The notes beneath the pieces were generated by a model. It was not told the DNA's origin. It did no database searches and saw only the letters and a list, made by a program, of their open reading frames with translations. Positions 22,598-35,031 of a DNA stretch of 64,000 bases are shown here, in pieces. The position numbers and the translations under genes are program-made. How positions within the stretch are numbered: the stretch's first letter is position 1; every line of letters begins with the position of its first letter. Source of the stretch: Lycium barbarum (Eukaryota; Streptophyta; Magnoliopsida; Solanales; Solanaceae); assembly GCF_019175385.1 (NCBI RefSeq), contig NC_083341.1, forward strand, positions 91,600,321-91,664,320, in the 5' to 3' direction.

Positions 22598-24948
22598 ATG
22601 GCTAACAGTGGACAATCTGGTCACGTCAACAACAACGAGATTGTGGCCGAAAATGAAGACAGTGGGCCACGAGGATTACCAGCAAATCCCGCTGACCCGA
22701 ACCCCGTTAATTCGAGGGAAGGCCTCAACCGGCAAAACACCGTGAATCAGGAGAATGCCGCCCCGCCGGCCACCGATCCTTTAAATACTCACAATTCAAT
22801 TACTTTGTCCCGGACACAAGGCCGGAAAGTGCCGGATACCCCGGATGATAATATTGACTTATGTTTAATTTTTGAAATGTTGCTGGAACAGAGAGCAGCG
22901 ATTGCCGAACAGGGAATCGCAATAGCCCAGTTGCAAAACAGAAGTGATAAAACGACCCCGGAGAAGGCGAAGGGTGTTGCTGAACCCAAAAGGGATGAGA
23001 CGCGGATGGTTGAGAGCAACGGATCCGGAGCTGGTTCATCCACCGAGGTTCTGAGAATGCTCGAAACATTGGCGAAGCGGTAGACTCGACCGAAAAGAGG
23101 GTGGAAACATATAACTCTCGGGTGGACAAAATACCGGGGGCTCCACCTATTCTGAAGGGACCGGATTCGAAGAGGTACATTCAGAGGCCTTTTCCTCCGA
23201 GTGCGGCTCCGAAATTGATCCCGAAGAGGTTCAAGATGCCGGATATCCAGAAATATGATGGCACAACGGACCCTTAGGAACACGTGACTTCATACACCTG
23301 CGCTATAAAAGGCAATGATGTGGAAGAGGATGAAATTCAATCCGTGTTGCTGAAAAGGTTCGGGGAAACTCTGTCAAAGGGAGCATTGACTTGGTACGAC
23401 CATCTGCCCGAGCATTCAATCACTTCTTTCGAAATGCTCGCCGATGCGTTCATAAAAGCTCACGCCGGTGCCAAAAAGGTGCTGGCCTGTAAGGCAGATA
23501 TTTTCCGTATAGACCAAAGGGATGAAGAGTTATTGCGTGAATATATCAACCGATTCCAAAGGGAACGAATGGAGCTCCCTCCTGTTCTGGAGGAATGGGT
23601 TGCACAAGCTTTCACCAAAGGGCTCAATCCTCGGAGCTCGACGACCTTATTCAAATTAAAGGAAAACTTGCAGGAATACGAGGCTGTGACATGGGCAGAT
23701 GTCCATAACCGATACGAGTCAAAGATTCGGGTAGAGGATGACCAACTTGAGCTTCCTCCGGGGCCCGTAAATATGAACAAAAGCACGGAGAGATCGCGAA
23801 GGAATTACGAACCGGAGTCCAGACCATCGAGGGAAAGGTATCGGCCATACTCTCATTCGGAAAAGCCAAGCTTCAGGTCGGAAAAACCAAGGGTCGGCCC
23901 GAGCCATTTCTCCGGACTGGCTGACAAACGGGCCGAGCGCCCGTCGAACAGTCGAGGTCTCTCATTCAGGAGCGATGCCGGAAGCTCGGCCAGCAACAAA
24001 GACTTGCCGAGGATATCGGAGTACAACTTCAACGTCAACACTTCGGACCTCGTCTTAGCTATTGGCCGTATCACAGATGTAAGATGACCGAGACCACTAA
24101 GGTCAGACCCGGGCCAACGGGACCCAAGCGTGATGTGTGAATATCATGGAACCCATGGACACAAAACTGAGGATTGTCGCCAGCTAAGAGAGGAGGTGGC
24201 TCGGTTACTGAAGAACGGCCATCTCCGAGAATTGCTAGGTGAACGAGCCAAAGGTCACTACAAGGAAAGGGAGACTCATAAACGGGCCGAACCGGTAGAA
24301 CCTCAGCATATAATCAACATGATAATCGGGGGTACCGCTACCCCACGAGGGCCGGTGATGAAACAGACCAAGGTTTCTATTGTGCGTGAGAAGCGCAGCC
24401 GGGATTATTTACCCAAGGGTTCCATCTCTTTCAGCAACGAGGAAGCAGAAGGCATCATTCAACCGCATAATGATGCATTGGTAATCTCTATACTTATTTT
24501 TAAAACTCAGGTTAAACGTATTTTGATTGACCCAGGTAGCTCAGCCAACATCATCCGGTGGAGAGTGGTCGAATAGCTAAGTCTACTCGATCAAATCGTA
24601 CCAGTAGCCCGGGTACTCAGCGGGTTCAACATGGCGAGTGAAACTACGAAGGGGGAGATCTCTTTGCCGGTTAACATTGATGGCACTATCTAGCAAACAT
24701 TGTTCTATGTAATCGAAGGAGATATGAAGTATAATGCATTGCTGGGTAGACCTTAGATACATAGCATGAGGGCCGTGCCGTCGACATTACATCAGCTGCT
24801 GAAATTCTTGACCCCGGAGGGGATAAAAATCATCCGAGGTGAACAGCCCGCTGCAAGGGAGATGTTCGCGGTCGAGGAAGCGACACCTCAGCCTAAAGAA
24901 TCGGATCAAAAGGAAGAAGATTCAACCGGGGTAAAGGACACCAAATAG
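22598..24948 (+). pseudogene. gag-protease of element A, broken
   Basis: The ATG at 22598 (MANSGQSGHVNNNE) is shared with copy B. The gag core lies near 23284-23700 (LTWYDHLPEHSITSFEMLAD, FIKAHAGAKK). A C-X2-H-X4-H-X4-C knuckle is at 24136-24177 and a protease-like IDPGSSANII near 24530. There is a one-base frameshift near 23080. Private stops are at 23275, 24085, 24574, 24691 and 24754; copy B reads through each with CAG or TGG. The final TAG at 24946-24948 is shared with copies B and C and separates this unit from the RT. Gag would form the particle and the protease would cut the polyprotein. Confidence 0.88.
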
Positions 24949-27900
24949 AAACTAAAGCACACAGGGTTGGATCCGGGATATGAAGAGGATGATTTCGGTG
25001 TACCCAGATCATTCGTCATGCCGTATGACTCAGATGCAACCAAGTCAACAGTAGAGGAGTTGGAGCAAATCAGCTTGTCCGAATGTCTACCGGATAGAAA
25101 GGTATACCTGGGCACGGGGTTAACCTCGGAGCTCAGGAATAAGTTAATTAAATTTCTTCGAGCTAATGCCGATTGTTTCGCATGGTCCCATATAGATAAG
25201 ACAGGTGTTCCATCGGAAGTAACAACTCACAAGCTCAGCTTAGACGGGAGGTTCCCCCCAGTGAAGCAGAAGAGAAGGCCCATGGCAGAGGCAAAACACG
25301 CCTTCGTGAAGGATGAGGTAACGAAGCTGTTAAAAATAGGCTCTATCCGAGAGGTAAAGTACCCGGATTGGCTAGCTAACGTAGTAGTGGTACCAAAAAA
25401 AGGTAATAAATTTCGAATGTGCGTTGATTATAAGGATCTAAACAAAGCATGCCCGAATGATTTATTTCCGTTGCCTCACATCGATAGAATGATCGATGCG
25501 ACGGCCGCGCATGAGATGTTAAGTTTTCTCGATGCATACTCCGGGTATAACCAAATCCGGATGCACCCGGAGGATCAAGAGAAAACATCCTTTATTACCT
25601 GGTATGGGACTTACTGTTACAACGTCATGCCTTTTGGATTAAAAAATACCGGTGCCACTTACCAACGCCTAGCTAATGGAATGTTCGAAGAACAAATAGG
25701 GAAAACAATAGAAGTTTATATTGACGACATGGTGGTCAAGTCCTTGGAAACAGAGGATAATTTAAAGCATTTGCAGGAAACCTTCGATATACTCTGCAAG
25801 TACAACATGAAGCTTAATCCGAAAAAATGCGCGTTCGGTGTCCGGTTCGGTAAATTTTTGGGTTTCATGGTGTCAAACCGGGGAATTGAAATCAACCCAG
25901 ATAAGATCAAAGCCGTCGAGTATATTGAGGTGGTGAACAACATCAAAGGAGTGCAGAGGCTCACCGGAAGGATAGCGGCGTTGAGTCGTTTCATATTGAG
26001 GTCCTCGGATAAGAGTCATCACTTTTTCTCCTTACTAAGGAAGAAGAACGACTTTGTTTGGACACCGGAGTGTCAAAGAGCTTTGCAAGAATTGGAAAGG
26101 TACTTGTCCAGCCCGCCGCTACGGCACACACCAAAGGCGGACGAGCAACGTTTTCTCTACCTTGCCGTCTCCGAGGTAACGGTAAGTGGTGTTTTGGTCC
26201 GAGAAGAATCAGGTACGCAATTCCCTATATACTATGTGAGTAGAACTTTAGGGGATGCAGAGACCCGTTATCCCCACTTGGAAAAGTTGGCATTGGCATT
26301 GGTAAGCGCTTCTAGAAAGCTCAAGCCTTACTTTCAATGCCATCCGATATGTGTAGTGACTACTTACCCCCTAAAGAACATCATGCATAAACCAGAATTA
26401 TCGGGTAGGCTAACTAAATGGGCCGTAGTGATTAACGGATATGATATTGAATACAAGCCTCGGACGGCCATCAAGTCCCAGATCTTGGCCGATTTTGTGG
26501 CGGACTTCACCCCGGCTATGGTCTCCGAGGTTGAGAAAGAACTTTAACCTCGGGAACAGCTTCGGGTATTTAGTTGCTATATACGGACGGAGCCTCGAAC
26601 CTCAAAGGTTCCGGGCTAGGAATCGTCCTTAGGACCCCCGTCGGGGATGCCGTTCGACAATCCCTTAGAACTGTTAAATTGACTAACAATGAAGCCGAGT
26701 ATGAGGCTATGATTGCAGGTTTGGAATTAGCCCGGAGTATGGGGGCCGAAATAATCGAGGCAAAGTGCGATTCTCTCTTGGTCGTCAACTAGGTGAATGG
26801 CGTCTTCGAGGTCAAGGACGAACGGATGCAAAGGTATCTGGAAAAAATCCAAGTGATATTACACCGGTTTAAAGAATGGAACATGCAGCATGTACCGAGG
26901 GAGCAGAACAGCGAAGCCGATGCATTGGACAATTTGGGATCTTCGGTCGAAGGGGAAGAAATCAACCCCGGGACTACGGTGCACTTGATGAATTCAGCGA
27001 TAGAGAACGGACATGCCAAAATAAACACAATGGGTTTAACTTGGGATTAGCGCAACAAGTACGTCGACTACTTGCGAGACGGAAATCTCTCGAGTGACCC
27101 AAAAGAATCACGGTCGCTAAGGACAAAAGCTGTGCGTTTCTGCTTAGTAGATGGCCAATTGTATCGACGGTCTTTCTTCGGACCCTTGGCCAAGTGTTTG
27201 GGTCCCGGAGAAACGGAGTATGTGATGAGAGAGGTGCACTAAGGGACCTGCGGCAACCACTCCGGTGCCGAAGCCCTGGTTCGAAAAATTGTTAGAGCCG
27301 GTTATTACTGGAACCGGATGGAGGAAGATTCGAAGAATTTTGTCCGAAAGTACGACGGGTGTCAAAGACATGCCCTGATTGTCACGACCCAGCTAGGGCT
27401 GCGACGAGTACCCGGGGCTAGCCACCGAGCACCACTCGTTCTACTACTCATCTTACTAATTTAGTGCTTTTTTATCAATTTGTATTCGAATCATAGGAAA
27501 AGTCATTTTTCATGTTATAACATAAAATACTTTTATTTACACAAGCCTTTAGGCTATCAAAATAATATATATACATATATATATATATATACAGTAGCAA
27601 TCTCGTGAGACCATCTAACTCACACTGCGCATCCACGAGCCTCTACTGGAGTGCTATACATAAGGACGGGACAAGACCCTGTCATGCCCAAAAATACATA
27701 TATATGACTATACACAAGAGAATCATCATAAGCACCTCCGAACAAAGGAGTGCTTTCAATTAGCTGACAGCTACTACTGGTCTGGGTCGAGCTCTCCTCC
27801 CTGTCTACCTGTGGGCATGAACACAGCGTCCAAAGAAAATGAACGTCAGTACGAACATTGTGCTGAGTATGAGAGGCATAAACAAAGAAATAAGACAATG

Positions 27901-30769
27901 ACATAAAGGAAACATCAATATGGAACATCTGTATCTGACTGTCAAATACAAAGAAGAGAATGCATGCTGGCTTACTCATAATCCTCATCATGTCATGTAT
28001 GTATAAACATATAAGCTGTCCGTCCATATAGGTACGGTGTGATAATGTATAAGCTGCCCGTCCATATCAGATCGGTGTAATAATCATAACATTAGCTTGC
28101 GTCCAGGCCTCCCGCGTCCGGGGTACCATCTCATGCCGCCCACTAGTGGTGTCTGCCCATTCCATTTGGCCATGGTGTATCGTACAACTGCCCTCCTTAG
28201 TAGTGACTGCCCGGCCAAATAGGCACGGTGTTATATCATCATCATACATGCTCATCATAATATGCTTATCATAACATAATTATCATAATACATACATAAG
28301 GCTTAAGAACAACTTTACTTTATCGGGGTGACGTAAGGTCGTGATTTCCCCGATTTCATTATGGAGTAATCATTGACATTCTGCCTCACCTTGAAGGAAC
28401 TAGCACATAAGGTGAGTGTAAGCAATAAATAACGTCATGTCATATCTTTTATCTTATATAGCTATTCATAGACATAGGCTTGTAGCGTTCTGGAATATAG
28501 GAACTCATGAGGAGGAAGGAAAATCATGCTATGAGATTCATGCCATTAGAAAGAAATGAATAGCCTCACATACCTTTGACGTTTAACTAAGCTATCGCTT
28601 GTTTGTTCTCCTTCGATATCACTTTCTACCTTCAAAAGAGAATTCACATTTACATTAGTTAATCGACTATAAGAACGCGCTATTATTTCTAGGGAAAATT
28701 GGGCAGTACTTCCTTTGTTTATATCACTTTTCCCATATGCTATGTCAACTCCCACACGCTCACAACAACATTCACAATATTGCAATCAACAATCGTCATT
28801 TATATACATTGACCACAATCCACCATTTCTCTTCAATTTCAACATATTTATGGTTATAGCTTACTATCACGTTTCCTCATATAACATACTTATTTCATGG
28901 CCTAAATGTCATTTATAACGTATTCATAATCACAGCACTCCAACATTCATGATTCAACCCAACTACCATCCCACCATGACACTATTCACTCATGAATGAC
29001 CCATTTCCTATGTCTTCCTACAATTCAAGTATCTTACTCTTCCAATACCTTAAAAACATGGTATAGTCATAAAAATTACCTTAGATGATGGTTGAACAAG
29101 TCTTGAAAGGAATTACTCCTCTAGCACCAAAACCCTACTTCACTTCCTTTGGGTTTTCTTGAGAGAAATGAACTTTAGCTAGGTTTCATACACTTTGTTT
29201 CATGGATTTGGTGTTATTGATCATGGAATTTCTTTGATTCTCTTGAAAATGAAGAGTGGAGAGTATTCTAGAGGCTTCTAGAGAGAAATATCGTGGAATG
29301 AAATGAATTTAATGAGCTTGGGTCTCTTTTTAATGACTTAAAATCTGATCCGGAATGAACAGTAGTCGAAGTGCACAGTGGTCGTAAACCCAGTTTACGG
29401 TCTGTATTCTAGTTTACGGGCCGTATTTCGTGGTCGTATTTAAGCATATCAAAAACAGAAAGGTATGCTGAGGATCATGGTGATTTACGATCGCGGTTTA
29501 CGAGCCGTATTTCAATTTATGGTCCGTATTCCAAGTCGTATTTAACCATTTGAACATTTGACAGAAAGTTGGAGTTTTGTAAGTTGGAATACGACATGGT
29601 GGTTTACGGGCCGTATACTACTTTACGGTCCGTATTTCACTTTACGACCAACTGGGCCAAAGTGCAAATCTGCAACTTTCACGTCTTAAGAACCTATAAT
29701 TAGTCATTGTGGAGCATAACCTTATCTCTTATTCCCATTGCCTTTGAAATCTTACTTAGGGTCATCAAACGTCATTCCCTTCTGATTAAAACACCATATA
29801 CTTGTATTCTTCGTTAGTCTATTCGTTGTACGTTCACGGGGAAATTTACGAGGTGTAACACCGATGATTCATCAGCCCGGGGAGTTGCTGCATTCGGTGG
29901 TGTCACCTTGGCCTTTCATGAAGTGGGGAATGGACATTGTTGGTCCACTGCCATGGGCACCAGGTAAAACTCATTTTATTTTGTTTATGACTGATTATTT
30001 CTCCAAATGGGTTGAAGCGCAGGACTTCGAAAAAATTAGAGAGAAGGAAGTCATTGACTTCATATGGGACCACATTATTTGTCGTTTCGGCATCCCGACC
30101 GAGATAACTTGTGATAATGGTCCTCAGTTCGTGGGCGGCAAAGTCAATGATTTTCTCGAAGGGTTGAAGATCAAGAAAATCGTATCAACTCCGTATCACC
30201 CATGTGCGAACGGACAGGCGGAATCCACGAATAAAACAATAATTCAAAATCTGAGGAAAAGACTTAAAGCGTCAAAGCATCACTGGAGAGAAGTACTACT
30301 GGAGGTATTGTGGGCTTACAGAACCACATCGAAATCAATCACGGGAGAAACACCTTTCTCGTTGGTCTACGGGGCTGAAGCTCTTATTCCCGTAGAGGTT
30401 GGTGAACTGAGTCTCCGGTTCAGGTATACCACCGAGGAGTCAAACGAGGAGGCCATGGCCGTAAAACTCGATCTCACGGATGAACTTCACGAAAATGCAT
30501 TGGTCCGTATTGCAGCCCAGAAGCAGAGAATGGAAAGGTACTATAACCGGAGAGCCAATTTTCGACATTTCCAAGTTGGGGACTTGGTGCTTCGGAAAGT
30601 TACATTGAACACCAAGAATCCTAACGAAGGAAAACTGGGTCCGAACTGGGAAGGACCGTACAAGATAACCGAGGTAACGGGTAAAGGATCGTATCAGCTG
30701 GAATCCATGGACGTGCAATGGTTGCGCAATAACTGGAATGTGGCTCATTTGAAGAGATACTACTGCTAA
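24949..30769 (+). pseudogene. pol of element A (RT, two RNases H, integrase), interrupted
   Basis: The RT is at about 25230-25950, with MCVDYKDLNKACP, FLDAYSGYNQI and the catalytic YIDD at 25717-25728. A first RNase H (about 26100-26500) ends ILADFVADF. A second, archaeal-type RNase H has LYTDGASNLKGSGLG at about 26574 and NNEAEYEA. The integrase zinc region is at about 27230-27370. The core resumes after the solo LTR at 29861, with DYFSKWVEAQ, ITCDNGPQFVGG and QAESTNK supplying D, D and E. Breaks: a frameshift near 26547, stops at 26790, 27048 and 27240, and the solo LTR. The last ORF ends at 30769 after a C-terminal HLKRYYC that is also present in B. Confidence 0.9.
27380..29860 (-). mobile_element. 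Solo LTR (2.48 kb) of a Tekay-like retrotransposon
   Basis: It starts TGTCACGACCC and ends GGTGTAACA on the plus strand, flanked by CTGAT (27375-27379) and CCGAT (29861-29865), a 5-bp duplication with one change. Copy B of the Tat element is continuous across this point, proving an insertion. The TGTCACGACCC end matches the corresponding end of the Tekay LTR at 37065, which sits on the minus strand, so this LTR is probably minus as well. There is no internal coding region, PBS or second LTR, which means a full element was lost by LTR-LTR recombination. Palindromic TTTACGGNCCGTA motifs lie at 29390-29650. Confidence 0.85.
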
Positions 30770-31830
30770 GGTATGGACACCTCGTGTTTTTCTATTAACC
30801 CTTTTCTTTTTTGCAGGAAGTCAAGTACCGGATAAAGTTAGAATCTAGGTCTGAAAACACGTGTTGCACTCTTTTCCTTAGTACGGTTTTGTCCCAAAAT
30901 GGGTTTTCCGACAAGATTTTTAATGAGGCAACAAGTACAACGTGTTGCTTGACAAAGACAAGGACAAACGCCCGGAAACTCGGGGTCACACCCTACGAGT
31001 GGGGACTTAATAGCACTTACCTGATCTTGCAGCTCGGATAAGCACTAGGGGACTATCGTACCCACATCGAGGTTTACCCCGGTTAGTGGAAAACAGAGGA
31101 GCTCAACAAATCAAAACCGGACCTTCTATATTAGGTTTCGATGTAAGCACCAAACAATCAGAATGAATCGTGTCCACTCAGTATTTGCTACGGTAAAACC
31201 AAGACCGGACCTTCTGCATTAGGTTTCGATGTAAGGACCAAACGATCAGAATGAATCGTGTCCATTTAGTATTTGCTGTGGCAAAAGCAGAAGGAAACAA
31301 AATTCTCATATCATGTATGTACAAATACTTGCAATACAAAAATTATCGAAAGTTCGGATTACGACATTTCGGATGTCTTCTTGTTAAAACACCCTACCCC
31401 GGTGATTATTGCCGTATTTCGGCATTGCTTCATTCATATACCCTATTCCGGGCACTACGGTCGAAATTCGACAAAGGCTGGGATTCAGGTGTCCAAAAAA
31501 ATACCGGCCCTAAAAAATTTCCTATCGTGATTCGGAGACGTCTGAATTCACAAAGCATTAGATAAGTCCCAGGGGCAAAAAACTCGATCAAATTCCCGGA
31601 CAAAACGTACCGAATGAAGAGAAAAGCCGACATTCAGGCACAGTCCGGAATAATGACTCCGAGTCTGCTTGTCCTTAAAACGGACCGACAATTCGGGAAA
31701 AAGTCATAACAAACATTCAAACAATAGAATAAAGAAAATCCAGAAAAATGCATGTTCCATTTATACAAAGGTTTTTACACCGGAAACCCCTACAAAGGCA
31801 AAAAACAAAAGGCTAAGTACAGGCTTTGGT
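30770..31830 (+). other. Spacer between pol and the antisense gene in element A
   Basis: Non-coding. It holds two direct copies of an 88-bp unit starting ACCGGACCTTCT at 31116 and 31204, with ATTAGGTTTCGATGTAAG and AATCAGAATGAATCGTGTCC inside. Element B has the same pair near 53628-53790. The spacer is also the 3' UTR of both the plus-strand pol transcript and the opposing antisense gene. Confidence 0.6.
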
Positions 31831-34691
31831 CTATCCTGTATGGCTGGATCCAGAGTGTTCGGACACTGTCCGCTCGGAGTCGTCGGAGTCAGTATCGAGG
31901 GCTCTCTTAGCTTATTTCTCGACCCTTTTATCTTCGAGTATCAGGGCCGGAAGATCCGTAAAGCCATGCCCGGCTTGTTCAAGGGTGATCCTCCGAGACT
32001 TCCACCGTTCATACTCCATAGCAATCGTAGTATGAGCCTCGGCAGCCTCCACACTCTTGAGGGATTCTTCCAAATCGGCCTTAGACTGGGCTAGTTTTGC
32101 CACCAGTTCATCCCGCTCTTCCTCGAAGACCCTTTGGACTTGAGTGGCCGACTCGAGCTCGGCCTTGAGAAGGTCATTAGGATCGGCCGTCTCCTCGAGT
32201 TCGGTTTTCAGCTCATCACATATCCGGGCCCTGTCCTCTGCTTTCTGCTCAAACACCCTCATCCGCTCTTTGTACTTGGCACTCTCAGATTCGAGCAGCC
32301 AATGCCTTTCGGCCATGTTCATGGCATCGGACTTGACCGAGTCCAGCTCGCCCCGGAGTTGAGAGATAGTGGTTCGAGCTCACCAAGCCTTGAGGAAAAA
32401 CGAGCGTTGTCCTAGCTAAGGCCGACTTTGTCCGCTTCTAAAAGCTGGTTCTTTTCGACCATCTCGGCCAACTCATCCTTTAATCGAAGGTTTTCAGCCT
32501 TCGTCGCATCGAGCTCGGGTTGAAGGTTGGAAAGAGTAACTGCTCGGTTCAATTCATCCTCCTTCACCCGCAAAAGGTGCTGGAACTTCTCCGTTTCTCG
32601 ACCTTGGGCATCCAGCTGGCCCTTGAGATCGTCATCCTCTTGTTGAGCACGGACGAAGGCTTCGTTAACAAGCACCACACTCTGTAAAAGAAGCAAGTTA
32701 AAACTCGGATAAACGAGAAAATAAATTCTCAATGAATTATGCAAGGATGGCTGATAAACTTACTCGATTGCCCGCATGCATGCCCTCGTTAATGAGACAC
32801 TGCCAGGGGACTCCGTTCATCTTCCGTTTGTCCGCGTCCGAGACAAGGGGCCTCAGGTAGCTTGCCACACCCACCGGACGAGACAAAAAGCTGCAGTCCT
32901 CGGGAACAGTGATCACAGCCGATCTTGTCCTCCTAGGTTCCACACTCGGGGCCGGAAAGATGCGCACCAAGCTATCCCTAGCACCGGTCTCGATGGACCG
33001 GCTAGCCGCCCTCGTGACCCGAGGAATAGGGAGTTGTCCAAAACCGGCAGCTTCCCCGGTAGCAGGAGGAGTATCCGAGAACATGTCATCAAAATCATCC
33101 GACCTTGAAGCTGGAGTTGGAGAACTCGGAGCGGCCTCAGCAGCTTCAGCAAAGGCAGGGATCTCCGAAGTTGCAGCAGTCTCATAGCCGGGCAGTGGAC
33201 CAACATCCGTTGGAACTTCGGTCTCAGGGACCGGCTCAGTCCTTTGACCAGCTTTGGCAGCAGGTGCCTTCCCGGATCTTCTTGTCCTTTGCAGGGGGGT
33301 TTCTTCGGATGAAGCATCATCTGAAATATCAACGAATTCAATCGACCTTAGAGGAGTCGGGTAATGAATTTCTTCCCCACCTGTGTGTAATGCCAGAGCT
33401 GAAGATCCTTCCCCGGCTGAAGGAAGTGATGAAATGATGGTACCCTCCTCCGGGATAGAAGCAACTGAAGGGGCCACACCGATCCTCCTTACGAGGAGCT
33501 CGGGCTCTGTTTTGTCACTTAAAGTCTGAACGATGCTCCTCGCCCTCTTTTTCAGTTTCTACCCTTTGTCCGAGGACTTTTTTCTCTTGTTGGCGGTAGC
33601 AATGATACGGGATGTACCCGTTGAATCGAACTCGCGTGCCAACGTAGCGGGTTCAGCTACTGATTCCAGTCTCGGGTCCACCGAGCCCTTGGGTAAACCT
33701 GAAAGCCGAAGATGTTACAAAAAGGAGAGGTAGAAAATGCACTGAATACCGATAGAAGCAAAGTATTTCCGTGGTTTTGAGCGACCCATCGGCCACGCGA
33801 CAGGAGTCCCCATGTCCGAGCTTCGTGGGTATGTTGGCTGAGGAGAGCACTAACTCATTCGTTGATGTTCCAGACAGCCGGAGGTATCCAACCCACGGCT
33901 GGTATAAAGAAGAGGACAGGTAGTGAGAATGTGAAAGAACTAGTGTTTGACAAAGCATTCAAAAGAAATTATTAAAAGAACTGGGACTTACGATTATCAT
34001 TCCACCTCTCCGGAAAGGGCATGAAGTTGGCCGGAATAATGTTCATGGTCCTCACCCGGACGTAACGCTCTAACCAACCCCAGTCTCTATCTTCGTCCAT
34101 TTTTGAAAAAATTGGATTCCGGCTTCGTTTAGCGAGTTTTATTACACCACCCCGGAACAACCTCGGGGAGTATAACCGTATGAAGTGAGCTAGCGTGAAT
34201 TCCTTTTTCGTATTATTGGCCAACAACCGGAGATAGGCCACGGTCCTCCAGACAATCGGACCAATCTGGGCCAGGGTTATATTGTAAGTCCGGCACATAT
34301 CTAAAATGACCGGATCGATCGGGGGGTCGAGTTTTAGGGTGAAAGGATAAGTGTAAACGTACAATAAGCCCTCCCGATGGTCGGTGACTGATTCATCTGG
34401 TCCGGGGGCAAAAACTTGAACCGGACGGTTATCCCATCCGCAATCAGCCAGGACTAAATCGAGTTTGTCCTCAGTAATGGACGAGGGATACCGCCTTACA
34501 TCAAACCCTTTATCGGAAACCAGAGAAGGTTTCTCAACCTCGAAATATTTGTTATAGTTAGGTTTGGACAGTACAATGTCCAAAGCAATGGGTTCGAAGG
34601 CGATCTTCCCCTTGGGTTGAGAAGTTGGCTCGGTTCCTTGAGAAGAAACCGAGGGAACATCACGGGAGGTGGTTTCGGTGTTAGCAGACAT
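31831..34691 (-). pseudogene. Antisense spliced gene of element A, decayed
   Basis: Inferred exons (minus strand): 34691-33992, 33898-33770, 33698-32764, 32681-31831. The start is MSANTETTS. Exons 1 and 2 carry a domain (DPPIDPVILDMCRTYNITL, AQIGPIVWRTVAYLRLL, WLERYVRVRT) that recalls the plant 'putative gypsy type transposon' family. Exon 3 is Pro/Ser/acid-rich with a basic patch (ANKRKK). Exon 4 is a long coiled coil ending HSGSSHTG. Exons 1 and 2 have the same lengths as in copy B (700 and 129 nt). Breaks: the exon-2 donor is GA instead of GT, with stops in exon 3 (KG*KLKK), in exon 4 at 32412 and near 31912, plus a frameshift near 32380. Function unknown; antisense ORFs at this place are known in Retand/Grande-type elements. 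Confidence 0.7.
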
Positions 34692-35031
34692 TTGGAAGTT
34701 ATGAAAAAAGAGATTTTGCAAATTCGAAGGGGAAGTTAAAAATAGGAGTGAGGGAATAGTCAAGAAAGAACTCAAAATGGTAAAGAGTAAGAAGAAGCAG
34801 CAGCAACACACTCTAAACAAAAACAGCTAGTGAAGAAGTTGGCAGAAGTTGTTTCCTTTCACGTAATATAAGCGATGAATCAAAGGGGATAAACGGTTGA
34901 ATCAACAACAAACTTGAGATGGAGGATGATTAGAGGTGACGAAATGAAGAGAGAATAAAGTGAAGTGAAGAAATAAAATGGAGGAAAAATGAAATGAAGG
35001 CGTGAAATGGAAAAATGAAGTGGTGGAAGAC

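Noticed and set aside
31912..34820. Plus-strand ORFs over the antisense gene of element A
   Set aside because: Codon pattern, exon structure and copy-B comparison support the minus strand; plus ORFs are short shadows.
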